64,000 nucleotides of DNA, taken from an uncultured Propionibacteriaceae bacterium. GTDB taxonomy: Bacteria > Actinomycetota > Actinomycetes > Propionibacteriales > Propionibacteriaceae. The notes under the pieces were generated by a model. The model was given only the letters and a program-made list of their open reading frames with translations. It did not search any database and had not been told where the DNA came from. This document shows, in pieces, positions 31,529-40,507 of this stretch. The stretch covers positions 1-64,000 of the forward strand of contig CAKZHP010000133.1 in NCBI GenBank assembly GCA_936924635.1, given 5' to 3'. How positions within the stretch are numbered: the stretch's first letter is position 1; every line of letters starts with the position of its first letter. Position numbers and translations under genes: made by a program.

Positions 31529-32692
31529 ATGCATCCCGGACTCACGTGGCCCCTCGACCCCAGCCTCATCCACCTCAACCACGGCTCGTTCGGGGCCACG
31601 CCCGTCGAAGGGCTGCGGCGGCAGGCAGCGCTCCGCGACGAGATGAACGCCGCACCCGTGCGCTGGTTCACCACCCTGCCCCCGCGGCTGGCCCAGGCCA
31701 GGGCGGAGGTCGCCGCGTGGCTCGGCAGCCAGCCGGCCGACACGGCGTTCGTGCCCAACGCCACCGCCGGGGCCACCGCCGTCTTCCGCAGCCTCCACCT
31801 CCAGCCGGGGGACGAGGTGGTCGTCACGGACCACGGGTACGGAGCCGTCAACAGCGGCGCCGCCCGCATGGCGCGCCGGGCGGGGGCCCACCTGCGCACG
31901 GTCGCGATCCCGCTCACCGCCAGCGAGGACGAGATCTGCGCGCTGGTGGCCGCAGCCCTGACCGACCGTACGCGTCTGCTCGTCATCGACCACGTCACCT
32001 CGGCCACCGCCCTCCAGCTCCCGGCCGCGCGGCTCTGCGCCCATGCCCGTGCTCGCGGCATCGTCACCCTCGTCGACGGAGCCCACACCCCGGGCATGCT
32101 GGCCGACCCCGTCGTCCGGGAGGCCGATGTCTGGGTGGGCAACCTCCACAAGTGGGGCCTGTGCCCCAGACCGGCCGCGGTCCTCGTGGCACGGCCAGAG
32201 ATCGGCGACCAGCTCGACCCCACCATCGACTCCTGGGGTGCGGGTCTGCCCTACCCGGACCGCTTCGACCACCAGGGCACGGGCGACGTCACGGCCGCCC
32301 TCACCGCACCCTGGGTGCTCGACCACGTCGAGCAGGTCGTCGGCTGGGACGAGACCCGCCGCTGGTCCGCCGCTCTGCTCGACGAGGGGCACGCGGTGAT
32401 CTGTGAGGCTCTCGCCAGCGCCACGGGCGAGGACTGCGCCCCCCACGTCACCTGCCCCGCCCCGCAGATGCGGCTGGTGCGCCTGCCGGGGTTCGCGCCC
32501 GAGGAGGCGTCCGTGACCCGGGTGCGGCAGATCGCAGGGCCCGCGTACGAGCTCGCCGTGACCTGGTTCGGCGGCGACTGCTACCTGCGGTTGTCGGCCC
32601 ACCTCCACAACAGCGTCGAGGACTACCGGCGTTTCGCGACCGATGTTGTCCCAAGACTTATGCAAACAAGGCAGGATGCGCAGGTCGGCTGA
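31529..32692 (+). CDS. Class V aminotransferase (isopenicillin-N-epimerase-like)
   Basis: This fold-type I PLP enzyme has about 387 residues. IHLNHGSFGATPVEGLRRQ opens the domain, FVPNATAGATAVF binds the cofactor phosphate, TLVDGAHTPGML holds the PLP Asp/His, and the internal aldimine Lys is in DVWVGNLHKWGLCPRP (about residue 210). The closest named relatives are isopenicillin-N epimerases and cysteine-desulfurase-like proteins; the actual substrate is unknown. I prefer ATG at 31529, 7 nt after CAGAGT, over GTG at 31520. The 3' end contains AT-richer sequence that may hold the promoter of the sugar transporter operon. Confidence 0.82.
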   Translation: MHPGLTWPLDPSLIHLNHGSFGATPVEGLRRQAALRDEMNAAPVRWFTTLPPRLAQARAEVAAWLGSQPADTAFVPNATAGATAVFRSLHLQPGDEVVVTDHGYGAVNSGAARMARRAGAHLRTVAIPLTASEDEICALVAAALTDRTRLLVIDHVTSATALQLPAARLCAHARARGIVTLVDGAHTPGMLADPVVREADVWVGNLHKWGLCPRPAAVLVARPEIGDQLDPTIDSWGAGLPYPDRFDHQGTGDVTAALTAPWVLDHVEQVVGWDETRRWSAALLDEGHAVICEALASATGEDCAPHVTCPAPQMRLVRLPGFAPEEASVTRVRQIAGPAYELAVTWFGGDCYLRLSAHLHNSVEDYRRFATDVVPRLMQTRQDAQVG

Positions 32693-32742
32693 GCAGACAG
32701 CACCGTCGTCGCCCGACTCACCAACACTCTCAAGGAGGAGAC

Positions 32743-34071
32743 ATGGGGATCTCTCGTCGTACGGCGCTGATCGGCGCCGGAGCCACCGCGGCCCTCGCCG
32801 GCTGCAACCCGGCCTCTGGCGGCCCGGCCAGCAGCACCAGCGGGGCGTCCGGCAGCGCCGGGAGCGGACCGGTCACGCTCCAGTTCGTGGAGAGCCTGAC
32901 CAACCCCGCCCGCACCGAGGTGCTCAAGAAGCTGATGGCCGAGTTCACGCAGAAGAACCCGAACATCAAGGTGAACCTGGTCTCGCCGCCGACCGAGCAG
33001 GCCGACCAGAAGATCCAGCAGATGCTGCAGGCCGGCAGCGGCATCGACGTCTTCGAGCTGCGCGACAACACCGTCGGCTCCTTCGCCACCAACAAGTGGG
33101 TCTACGACATGACCGCTGACCTGCAGGGCTGGGACGGCTGGGACAAGCTCACCGAGAACACCGTGAAGTTCTCGAAGTCGGTCGACGGCAAGACCTACTA
33201 CATCCCCTACGGCTTCTACGGCCTCAGCCTCTTCTACCGCAGCGACCTGGTGAAGGAGGCCGGTTTCGGCGCGGCTCCCAAGACCTGGGAGGAGATGCTC
33301 GCTCAGGCCAGCAAGATCCAGGACCCGTCGAAGAACCGGTACGGCTACTCGTTCCGCGGCGGCAAGAACAGCCAGGGCAACGTCGTGGTGTGCGTCCAGG
33401 CGTACGTCGGTGACAAGGTCGACCCGGCCAACTCGTTCAAGACCAAGGACGGCGCCACGATCTTCGCCACCGCGGAGGCGAAGGCGGCCGTGGACACGTA
33501 CTTCAAGCTCTTCAAGCAGGCGTCCCCGCCGTCGTCGGTGGCGTGGGGCTACCCGGAGATGGTCGAGGGCTTCAACAACGGCTCCTGCGCCTTCCTGCTG
33601 CAGGACCCGGAGGTGATCGCCAGCATCAACGCCTCCAAGTCGATCAAGAAGGAGCAGTGGACCACCGCTCCCCTGCTGCTGGGCCCGACCGGCAAGGCGT
33701 GCCAGGGCATCGGCACGGCGGGCTGGGGCATCGCGTCGTCGAGTGCGAACAAGCAGGCCGCCATCCAGCTCGTGAAGTTCCTCAACGGCGACGCCTCGAC
33801 GGTGTTCGCCAAGGAGAACAGCCTGGTGCCGACGCAGAAGTCGGCCGGCAGCGACCCCTTCTACTCCGAGGGGCCGTGGAAGAGCTACGTCACCATGACC
33901 GCCGACCCGAAGTCGTGGATCCCGGTCGTCGGCCCGTACACGGTGCCCTGGTGGTCGGAGTGGCAGGGCAAGGGCGACGCCGACGTGCAGAAGGTGCTGG
34001 TCGGCAAGATGACCCCGACCGACCTGCTCGCCGACTGGGACAAGTACTGGACCGAGAAGTGGAAGAAGTGA
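32743..34071 (+). CDS. Sugar ABC transporter substrate-binding lipoprotein
   Basis: This is a family 1 extracellular solute-binding protein for sugar uptake. The N-terminus MGISRRTALIGAGATAALAGC combines a twin-arginine-like pair with a lipobox (LAGC), followed by a Gly/Ser linker. The mature domain has VTLQFVESLTNPARTEVLKKL, LMAEFTQKNPNIKVNLVSPP, SGIDVFELRDNT and GTAGWGIASSSANKQAAIQLVKFLNG. The 442-residue length is usual. AAGGAGGAG lies before ATG. It is the first gene of a three-gene operon with two permeases. The sugar is not certain; a nearby GH36 alpha-galactosidase suggests alpha-galactosides (weak inference). Confidence 0.92.
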   Translation: MGISRRTALIGAGATAALAGCNPASGGPASSTSGASGSAGSGPVTLQFVESLTNPARTEVLKKLMAEFTQKNPNIKVNLVSPPTEQADQKIQQMLQAGSGIDVFELRDNTVGSFATNKWVYDMTADLQGWDGWDKLTENTVKFSKSVDGKTYYIPYGFYGLSLFYRSDLVKEAGFGAAPKTWEEMLAQASKIQDPSKNRYGYSFRGGKNSQGNVVVCVQAYVGDKVDPANSFKTKDGATIFATAEAKAAVDTYFKLFKQASPPSSVAWGYPEMVEGFNNGSCAFLLQDPEVIASINASKSIKKEQWTTAPLLLGPTGKACQGIGTAGWGIASSSANKQAAIQLVKFLNGDASTVFAKENSLVPTQKSAGSDPFYSEGPWKSYVTMTADPKSWIPVVGPYTVPWWSEWQGKGDADVQKVLVGKMTPTDLLADWDKYWTEKWKK

Positions 34072-34072
34072 C

Positions 34073-35005
34073 GTGAGTGCTGCTGCGACCGGGAGCGCCC
34101 GCGGTGGCGCTCCCGGTCGGCGACGTCGCCAGTTCCCGGTGCGCCGGGCGCTGACGATCCTCGCCTACCTGCTGCCGGCGATCATCCCGATCGCCCTGTT
34201 CACGTACTACCCGGTGCTGATCGGCGCCCAGATGGCGTTCCGGCGCTGGGTGATCTACGACGTCACCAACGCCCCCTGGGTGGGGCTGGACAACTTCAAG
34301 GGCCTGTTCGTCGACGCCGACTTCCAGCAGATCGCGCTCAACAGCCTGGTCTGGGTGGTCGGCTCCCTGGTGCCGCAGCTGCTGATCGGCTTCGGGCTGG
34401 CCCTGCTGATGCGGCGTACGTTCCGTGGCCGGGGTCTCTACCAGGCGCTGGTGTTCTACCCCTGGGCGGTCTCCGGCTTCCTCATCGGCATCCTGTTCCG
34501 CTGGATGTTCAACGCCGAGTTCGGCGTCATCAACGACCTGCTCCGCAAGGCGGGCCTCATCGAGACCCCGATCCCGTGGCTGGCGCAGCCGGGCACCGCG
34601 ATGACCGCGGTGATCATCGCGAACGTCTGGTACGGCGTGACGTTCTTCGCGATCATGATCCTCGCCGCGCTGCAGTCGGTGCCCGACGAGCTGCTGGAGG
34701 CGGCCGCGCTCGACGGGGCCAGCAAGACCGCGACGCTCTTCCGGGTCGTGATCCCGTACATCCGCAACACGCTGCTGCTGACGATCCTGCTGAGGGTGAT
34801 CTGGATCTTCAACTTCCCCGAGCTGATCTTCGGCATGACCCGGGGCGGGCCTGCCAACCAGACCCACATCATCACCAGCTGGATGATCGTGGTGACGCAG
34901 AACGGCGACTACGGCGTGGCCTCGGCGATGGGCCTGATGGTGGTGGGCTTCCTCACCCTGTTCAGCCTGTTCTACCTGCTGGCCCTCAAGAGGCAGGACG
35001 CATGA
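34073..35005 (+). CDS. Sugar ABC transporter permease, MalF/UgpA type
   Basis: The 310-residue membrane protein has six predicted helices (for example LTILAYLLPAIIPIALFTYYPVL and MGLMVVGFLTLFSLFYLLALK). The EAA loop that contacts the ATPase is visible as ELLEAAALDGASKTATLFRVVIPYI (about residues 205-230). GTG at 34073 begins one base after the binding-protein stop. It is coupled to the next permease by ATGA. Confidence 0.93.
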   Translation: MSAAATGSARGGAPGRRRRQFPVRRALTILAYLLPAIIPIALFTYYPVLIGAQMAFRRWVIYDVTNAPWVGLDNFKGLFVDADFQQIALNSLVWVVGSLVPQLLIGFGLALLMRRTFRGRGLYQALVFYPWAVSGFLIGILFRWMFNAEFGVINDLLRKAGLIETPIPWLAQPGTAMTAVIIANVWYGVTFFAIMILAALQSVPDELLEAAALDGASKTATLFRVVIPYIRNTLLLTILLRVIWIFNFPELIFGMTRGGPANQTHIITSWMIVVTQNGDYGVASAMGLMVVGFLTLFSLFYLLALKRQDA

Positions 35006-35838
35006 TCAACAAGCCCTCGACTGCGTACCTCGTGTTTCGCGCCGTGGCCCTCGGGCTGTGGCTGGTGATCACGCTCTTCCCGATGTACTGGATCCTCGTC
35101 AGCTCGCTCAAGGACCCAGGCGCCATCGCCTCGTACCCGTTGCGCTACCTGCCCGACCCGGTGTCGTTCCAGAACTACCAGGGCCTGTTCGAGCGGGCGC
35201 AGTTCGGCACCTACCTGCTCAACTCCCTGCTTGTCGCCGTGCTGTCGGCCGTGGTGGCCACCGCGATCGCGATGCTGTCGGGATACGTGCTGGCGCGGTT
35301 CGAGTTCCGCTCCAAGTCGGCCGTGCTGGTGGCCTTCCTGGTCACCCAGATGATCCCCGGCTTCATCGCGCTCGGGCCGCTCTACCAGCTGATGGTGCGG
35401 TTCGGCCTGGTGGACTCGCGCGCCGGCCTGGCGCTCGTCTACGTGGCGATGTGCATCCCGTTCAGCTCGGTGATGCTGCGCGGCTTCTTCGACAACGTGC
35501 CAGAAGCCTTGGAGGAGGCGGCGATGGTCGACGGGCTCAGCAGGTTCGGCGCGCTGTTCCGCGTCATCGTGCCGGTGATGACGCCGGGCATCATCGCCAC
35601 CTTCATCTTCAACTTCGTGAACTGCTGGAACGAGCTGTTCCTGTCGGTGCTGCTCATCAACACCGACGAGCGCAAGACCGTGCCCACCGCGCTGAACGGG
35701 TTCATCTCCAGCTTCAACATCGAGTGGGGCCCGATGAGCGCCGCGGCGGTGCTGACGATCCTGCCGACGATGCTGATGTTCGCCCTGGCCAGCCGCTACA
35801 TCGTGGCGGGTCTGACCTCGGGCGCGGTGAAGGGCTGA
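35002..35838 (+). CDS. Sugar ABC transporter permease, MalG/UgpE type
   Basis: The 278-residue permease partners the upstream one. It has LGLWLVITLFPMYWILVSSLK, six helices and the EAA loop EALEEAAMVDGLSRFGALFRVIVPVM (about residues 165-190). ATG at 35002 overlaps the preceding stop (ATGA). No ATP-binding gene follows, so the importer must use a shared MsmK/MsiK-type ATPase encoded elsewhere, which is common in Actinobacteria. It converges on the SDR gene with 10 bp between stops. Confidence 0.93.
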   Translation: MINKPSTAYLVFRAVALGLWLVITLFPMYWILVSSLKDPGAIASYPLRYLPDPVSFQNYQGLFERAQFGTYLLNSLLVAVLSAVVATAIAMLSGYVLARFEFRSKSAVLVAFLVTQMIPGFIALGPLYQLMVRFGLVDSRAGLALVYVAMCIPFSSVMLRGFFDNVPEALEEAAMVDGLSRFGALFRVIVPVMTPGIIATFIFNFVNCWNELFLSVLLINTDERKTVPTALNGFISSFNIEWGPMSAAAVLTILPTMLMFALASRYIVAGLTSGAVKG

Positions 35839-35848
35839 CCCGTACGCG

Positions 35849-36598
35849 TCAGTGCACGCTGAACCCGCCGTCGACCGCGATGGCCTGACCCGTCACGTAC
35901 GCGCTCGCCGCCGAGGCGAGGAACACGGCGATGCCGGCGAAGTCGTCCGGCAGCCCGTTGCGGCCGATCATGCTGCGTGCCGCCAGAGCCTCTTCCCGCC
36001 CCGGCTCGGCGATCGTCGGGAGCGTCATGGGGGTCACCACGAACCCCGGCACGACCGTGTTAGCGGTGACCCCGTGCGGCGACCAGGCCTCGGCCTGAGA
36101 CCTCGTCAGCCCGCACACGGCGGCCTTGCTCACCCCGTACACCCCGGAGGACCCGAAGGCGCTCCACGACTGCTGGGAGCCGACGTTGATGATCCGGCCG
36201 TAGCCCCGGCCGGCCATCCGAGGGCCCGCGGCCTGACCCAGCACGTACGGGGCTCGCAGGTTGACCTGCATGGTGGTGGCGTACGTCGCGTCGTCCATGC
36301 CTTCCAGCGGCGGGCGCAGGTTCACCCCCGCTGCCGTCACGAGGATGTCGGCACCCGTGACCTCCTCAACGGCTGCCAAGGACGCGAGCTGACCCTCGTC
36401 GGCCAGGTCGACGCTTGACCAGGTGGCGCCCATCTCGGCCGCGGCGCTCGCCAACGCGGCCGGGTCGCGAGCGACGAGGTGGACCCGTGCCCCAGCGCCC
36501 GCCATGGCGGCCGCCATGGCCCTGCCGATCCCCGACGAGCCGCCGGTCACCAGCGCACGACGGCCACGAAGGGAGAAGAGCTGGTCCACCGAGGTCAC
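35849..36598 (-). CDS. Short-chain dehydrogenase/reductase
   Basis: This is a classical SDR of 249 residues: cofactor motif ALVTGGSSGIGRAMA (about residue 15), AAGVN, catalytic Ser in INVGSQQS and YGVSK (Tyr-x3-Lys), and C-terminal AYVTGQAIAVDGGF. No acidic residue after strand 2 is obvious (VHLVARD), so NADP(H) use is plausible. It resembles gluconate 5-dehydrogenase / 2-deoxy-D-gluconate dehydrogenase-type SDRs, which would fit the adjacent sugar importer (inference). GTG at 36598 follows TACCGT by 6 nt; a longer frame from 36709 lacks support. Confidence 0.87.
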   Translation of the reverse strand: MTSVDQLFSLRGRRALVTGGSSGIGRAMAAAMAGAGARVHLVARDPAALASAAAEMGATWSSVDLADEGQLASLAAVEEVTGADILVTAAGVNLRPPLEGMDDATYATTMQVNLRAPYVLGQAAGPRMAGRGYGRIINVGSQQSWSAFGSSGVYGVSKAAVCGLTRSQAEAWSPHGVTANTVVPGFVVTPMTLPTIAEPGREEALAARSMIGRNGLPDDFAGIAVFLASAASAYVTGQAIAVDGGFSVH

Positions 36599-36604
36599 GG
36601 CCTC

Positions 36605-36631
36605 ACGGTAGTCGTGAGCGGCCGGCCGCTC
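36605..36631 (-). promoter_or_regulatory. -10 element and overlapping palindrome upstream of the SDR gene
   Basis: TACCGT (36605-36610) ends 6 nt before the GTG start. The 16-bp perfect palindrome GAGCGGCCGGCCGCTC (36616-36631) covers the -35/-10 spacer, a good place for a repressor site. No -35 is evident. Confidence 0.4.
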
Positions 36632-36792
36632 TGCCAGCGCAGCCAGCTGCTGCTGGTGGTCGTACGCAGCGCCTTGGTGGGTGACACCACGGGTCAGGCC
36701 GGCGACCACCGTGCACGGCCGCAGGGGTGCCCGCTCTTCCGCCGCGAAGGCAGCCGGGCTAGCGTCGAGACACCCACAACCAGGAGGAACCG

Positions 36793-37266
36793 ATGGACGA
36801 CGCTCACGCCCAGCTGCACGACCTCATCAAGGATCAGCGCACCTGCCTGCTCACCACCCGTCGGGCCGACGGGTCGCTGACGAGCCGGCCCATGGCCTGC
36901 CAGGACCGCGAGTTCGACGGCACGCTGTGGTTCTTCACCGAGAGCGGCAGCGACAAGGTGACCGAGATCTCCGCCGATCCGCACGTGAACGTGTCCTTCC
37001 CGAAGGAGGGCGCCTGGGTGTCCATCGCCGGCACGGCCGAGGTGGTGCGCGACGCCGAGAAGGCCAAGGAGCTGTGGAACGACTTCGCCGAGGCCTGGTT
37101 CCAGACCGAGCCCACCGACCCGAAGGTGGCCCTGCTCAAGGTCGACGCCGACAGCGCCGAGTTCTGGGACACCCCCGGCAAGGTGGGGCAGCTGATCGGT
37201 GTGGTGAAGGCCAAGGTCACCGGCGACCAGCCCGACGTCGGCGAGGCGAAGACCGTCGAGCTCTGA
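36793..37266 (+). CDS. Pyridoxamine-phosphate-oxidase-fold protein (general stress protein 26-like)
   Basis: The 157-residue split-barrel flavin-binding protein starts DDAHAQLHDLIKDQRTCLLTTRRADGSLTSRPM and continues LWFFTESGSDKVTEISADPHVNVSF, WVSIAGTAEVVRD, ELWNDFAEAWFQ. This matches the GSP26/PNPOx-like group rather than true PdxH. It probably binds FMN, F420 or haem-related ligands; the reaction is unknown. ATG at 36793 follows AGGAGG with a TAGCGT -10 (36760-36765). A terminator hairpin follows. Confidence 0.85.
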   Translation: MDDAHAQLHDLIKDQRTCLLTTRRADGSLTSRPMACQDREFDGTLWFFTESGSDKVTEISADPHVNVSFPKEGAWVSIAGTAEVVRDAEKAKELWNDFAEAWFQTEPTDPKVALLKVDADSAEFWDTPGKVGQLIGVVKAKVTGDQPDVGEAKTVEL

Positions 37267-37268
37267 GC

Positions 37269-37289
37269 GACCCCCGGCACGCCGGGGTC
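37269..37289 (+). terminator. Hairpin after the PNPOx-fold gene
   Basis: GACCCCCGGC (37269-37278) pairs with GCCGGGGTC (37281-37289), with one bulge, 3 nt past the stop codon. Confidence 0.55.
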
Positions 37290-37375
37290 ACCTCGCGGCC
37301 CCGGCGCCCGACCTACGCCGATCGCCCCCTGAGCACGACGTGCGCGTCACTGGATGAGCGGCAAGACTGGTTGCC

Positions 37376-38134
37376 GTGACGGTCGAACCCACCTGGCGGC
37401 TCGCGCTGGCCCTGGTCTTGCTGGTGGGCCTCTCGGTGACCGCATCGCTCGTGGCGCATCTGCGCACCACGAAGGAGACCGTGGTCGCCGCCGTACGCGC
37501 CGTGGCCCAGCTCGCCGTGGTGTCGCTGATCGTGGTGGCTGCTCTGCAGCACATCGCGACCGCGCTCGCCTTCGTGGCGCTGATGTTCGCCATCGGGGCC
37601 TGGACGACGAGTGGGCGTACGGGCGTGCGCCGCTGCTGGCCGTACGTCGCCGCCGCCATGGCCGCGGGAGTCCTCCCGGTGCTCGCCGTGATCTACCTCA
37701 CCGGCACCGCGCCGCTGAACGGCCTCTCGCTGATCCCGATCGCCGGGATCGTTACCGGCAACATGATGACGGCGCACACCCTGGTCGCGAAGGGATCGTT
37801 CGCCACCCTCCGAGCGCGGCGCGGTGAGTACGAGGCCGCGCTCGCCATCGGCCTCGCCCGGCCCGACGCCATCCGCCTGGTGGACCCGGACTCGGCCCGA
37901 GACGCGACCATCCCCAACATCGACTCCACCCGCACCGTGGGCCTGGTCACCCTGCCGGGCGCGTTCATCGGCGTGCTGCTGGGCGGCGGCTCCCCCGTAC
38001 AAGCCGGGGCCGCCCAGGTGCTCGTGCTCGTCGGGATCATGGCCGGCCAGGCGCTCACCGTGGCCACCGCCCACGCCTTCATCGAGCGGGCCCTCATCCT
38101 CCCCGACGACCTGCGGCAGACGCTCCGAGCCTGA
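37376..38134 (+). CDS. FetB-like (UPF0014) ABC permease
   Basis: The 252-residue protein has about seven membrane helices and the UPF0014 core LIPIAGIVTGNMMTAHTL, YEAALAIGLARPDAIR, DSTRTVGLVTLPGAFIGVLLGGGSPVQAGAAQVLVLVGIM. In E. coli FetB pairs with the ATPase FetA for iron export. No fetA-like ATPase gene is adjacent here. GTG at 37376 is 7 nt after AAGACT, so it may be leaderless. It converges on the alpha-galactosidase gene across a 26-bp palindrome. Confidence 0.85.
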   Translation: MTVEPTWRLALALVLLVGLSVTASLVAHLRTTKETVVAAVRAVAQLAVVSLIVVAALQHIATALAFVALMFAIGAWTTSGRTGVRRCWPYVAAAMAAGVLPVLAVIYLTGTAPLNGLSLIPIAGIVTGNMMTAHTLVAKGSFATLRARRGEYEAALAIGLARPDAIRLVDPDSARDATIPNIDSTRTVGLVTLPGAFIGVLLGGGSPVQAGAAQVLVLVGIMAGQALTVATAHAFIERALILPDDLRQTLRA

Positions 38135-38183
38135 CCGGCCAGCCGCCCGCCCGTGTACCGCGTCATCACATCCGAATCTGCTC

Positions 38184-38209
38184 CGCACATCCGTCCGGAC
38201 GGATGTGCG
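38184..38209. terminator. 26-bp perfect palindrome between convergent genes
   Basis: Each half reads CGCACATCCGTCC or its complement with no spacer. The position between the ends of a plus and a minus gene suggests a bidirectional terminator. The lack of a loop would also suit a protein-binding site. Confidence 0.55.
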
Positions 38210-38275
38210 TGACAGGAATGGCTGTGATGGTGCAGGTCGGGGCAGGAGCGGCTTCCAGCCCAGCGCTGGCTCCGC

Positions 38276-40447
38276 TCAGTCGACGGCTCGCACCTCCAGG
38301 ACCAGCGCGGTGTCCGGGGTCAGGTGCGGCAGCTCCAGCCCTTCGGCTCCCAACCACTCGCCCGACATCTCCACGCCCGCCCACGACGACCCCGAGGGCG
38401 CCCCGAACCAGCCGGGCACGAACAGGTCGAGCGCCTCGGCCGGCATCCCTGGCAGGTGGGGCACGACCGCGTACCGCCGCTCGGGCTCGAGGCCGGGCAC
38501 GCGGACCCGTCCCCAGGTGACGTCCAGCGCCGAGGGCGTGGTGGCGGTCACCGTCACCAGCGCGCGCGACCGGTCGTCGGCGACCACCCCGGTGACGTAC
38601 AGGTCGTCAGCCGTGTCCACCCGCACCAGGCGCCCGGTGAAGATCACCTCGCGCCAGGCCCGGTAGAGGTCGAGCCACCCACGCAGCTGCGCCAGGTCCT
38701 CGGCGCTGGCCGAGCGCAGGTCCCACTCGATGCCGAGATGACCGAACAGCGCTGTCGCGGCCCTGAACGCCACCGTGTGCACGCGCCGCGTCTGGTGGTT
38801 GGGGGCGCCCGAGACGTGGCAGCCGACCAGCTCGGGCGGCAGCAGCCCGTACGTCCAGCGCTGGATCCGCAGCCGTTCCCCCGCGTCGGTGCAGTCCGAG
38901 GCCCAGATCCGGTCGGCGACCTCCATCACGCCGAGGTCGGCGCGCGCGCCGCCCGAGGAGCACGACTCGATCTCCAGGCCCGGCTTGTGCGCCTTCAGCT
39001 CGGCCATCAGCCGGTACGCGGCGAGCGTCTGCTCGTGCACCGAGGCCACCCCGCCGTCCGGCAGCCGCCCGGGCTCCACCAGGTCACGGTTGTGGTCCCA
39101 CTTCAGGTACGCGATGTCGTACTCGTCGAGCAGGGCCGTCAGCGAGTCCCGCACGTGCGCGTACGCCTCCGGCACCGTGAGGTTCAGCACCTGCTGGTGC
39201 CGCTGCTCCGGCGGCAGCCGGCCGGGCACCTGCATCACCCACTCGGGATGGGCGCGGGCCAGGTCGGAGTCCATGTTCACCATCTCGGGCTCGACCCAGA
39301 TCCCGAACTGGATGCCGTGCTGATGGCACCGGTCCACGACGGCGTGGAGCCCCTCGGGGAACACGTCGGCCGAGACCGTCCAGTCGCCCAGCCCCGAGAG
39401 GTCGTGGCGGCGGGAGCCGAACCACCCGTCGTCGAGCACGAACCGCTCGATGCCCAGCGCCGCGCCCGCGTCGATCAGCTCGACCAGCGCCTCGGTGGAG
39501 AGGTCGAAGTACATGGCCTCCCACGAGTTGAGCGTGATCGGGCGGTCCAGCGAGGGGTGCGAGTCGCGCGAGCGCAGGCAGCGGTGGAAGCGGTGGGCGA
39601 CGGCATCGAGCCCGACCCCGTACGAGCCGTACAACCACGGCGACTCGTACGTCTCCCCCTCGCCCAGCACCACCTCCCCGGGCAGCAGCAGCTCACCTCC
39701 GGCGAGCCAGCGCCCGTTCGGGGTGCGCTCGGCGAGGTGGGTGTGGTTGCCCGACCACGCGACGTGGACCCCCCAGACCTCCCCCTGCTCGAAGGAGAAC
39801 CCGGCGGTGCCGGCGTGGAAGACGTGGGTCGCGTCGGCGCCGGTGCGCCCTCGGCGCCCCTCGCGCAGATGGGCGCCGACCGCGAACGGCAGCCGCTGCG
39901 GGGTGCGCTCGGTGGCCCAGTGGCCGGCGGTGTCGAGGATCTCCACGGCGCGCGGCACGGGCAGCCGCGGAGTGACGGCGTTCACCGTGTACGGGTCCGG
40001 GGCGTCGTTCGTCACCGCGGCGCGGACGCGCACGAGCCCGCTCGGAAGCATCGCCGCCGTGAGCCGCAGGCCCAGCCGCGCCTGCTCGTCGCGCGCCGTG
40101 ACGACGACCTCACCCGGCCCGGTGGTGACCACTCCGGCCACCGGGGCTCCGTCCAGCGTGACCTGGTCGACAGCCCAGCGCGGCGACCAGTCCCGGCCGC
40201 CCCGGTGGCCCTCGACGCCGGGCCGGCCCGTGAAGACGCGCCCCGCCTCGGGGAGCAGCGACACGGGCACGGGGGCGTCGGCGCCGGTCTGCCACCGCGG
40301 CCTCCTCACGGCGCCGGCCGCCTGCTCCAGGTCGACCACGGGCAGCTCGGCTCCCCAGTGGACGACGTACGGAAGCCTGCCGTCGGCCACCTGCAACCAG
40401 AGCGCTGCCCCCTCGGCGGTGAGTGCGAGCGTGACGTTCTCGGGCAT
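38276..40447 (-). CDS. Alpha-galactosidase, glycoside hydrolase family 36
   Basis: GH36 enzymes release terminal alpha-galactose from melibiose and raffinose-type sugars. The 723-residue protein has an N-terminal beta-sandwich, the barrel motifs RFVLDDGWFGSRRHD and WVEPEMVNMDSDLARAHPEW, the nucleophile in AYLKWDHNRD (Asp about 451), the acid/base in SDCTDAGER (Asp about 519) and a C-terminal beta domain. There is no signal peptide, so it acts on imported sugar. ATG at 40447 has GGAAGGGAG upstream; a GTG/ATG further out is unlikely. It is 2.4 kb from the sugar importer and not in the same operon. Confidence 0.93.
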   Translation of the reverse strand: MPENVTLALTAEGAALWLQVADGRLPYVVHWGAELPVVDLEQAAGAVRRPRWQTGADAPVPVSLLPEAGRVFTGRPGVEGHRGGRDWSPRWAVDQVTLDGAPVAGVVTTGPGEVVVTARDEQARLGLRLTAAMLPSGLVRVRAAVTNDAPDPYTVNAVTPRLPVPRAVEILDTAGHWATERTPQRLPFAVGAHLREGRRGRTGADATHVFHAGTAGFSFEQGEVWGVHVAWSGNHTHLAERTPNGRWLAGGELLLPGEVVLGEGETYESPWLYGSYGVGLDAVAHRFHRCLRSRDSHPSLDRPITLNSWEAMYFDLSTEALVELIDAGAALGIERFVLDDGWFGSRRHDLSGLGDWTVSADVFPEGLHAVVDRCHQHGIQFGIWVEPEMVNMDSDLARAHPEWVMQVPGRLPPEQRHQQVLNLTVPEAYAHVRDSLTALLDEYDIAYLKWDHNRDLVEPGRLPDGGVASVHEQTLAAYRLMAELKAHKPGLEIESCSSGGARADLGVMEVADRIWASDCTDAGERLRIQRWTYGLLPPELVGCHVSGAPNHQTRRVHTVAFRAATALFGHLGIEWDLRSASAEDLAQLRGWLDLYRAWREVIFTGRLVRVDTADDLYVTGVVADDRSRALVTVTATTPSALDVTWGRVRVPGLEPERRYAVVPHLPGMPAEALDLFVPGWFGAPSGSSWAGVEMSGEWLGAEGLELPHLTPDTALVLEVRAVD

Positions 40448-40507
40448 GGGTTGCTCCCTTCCAGCGGGCAACCTACCAACCAGCCCGGACGGCCTGGCCG
40501 GTGACGG

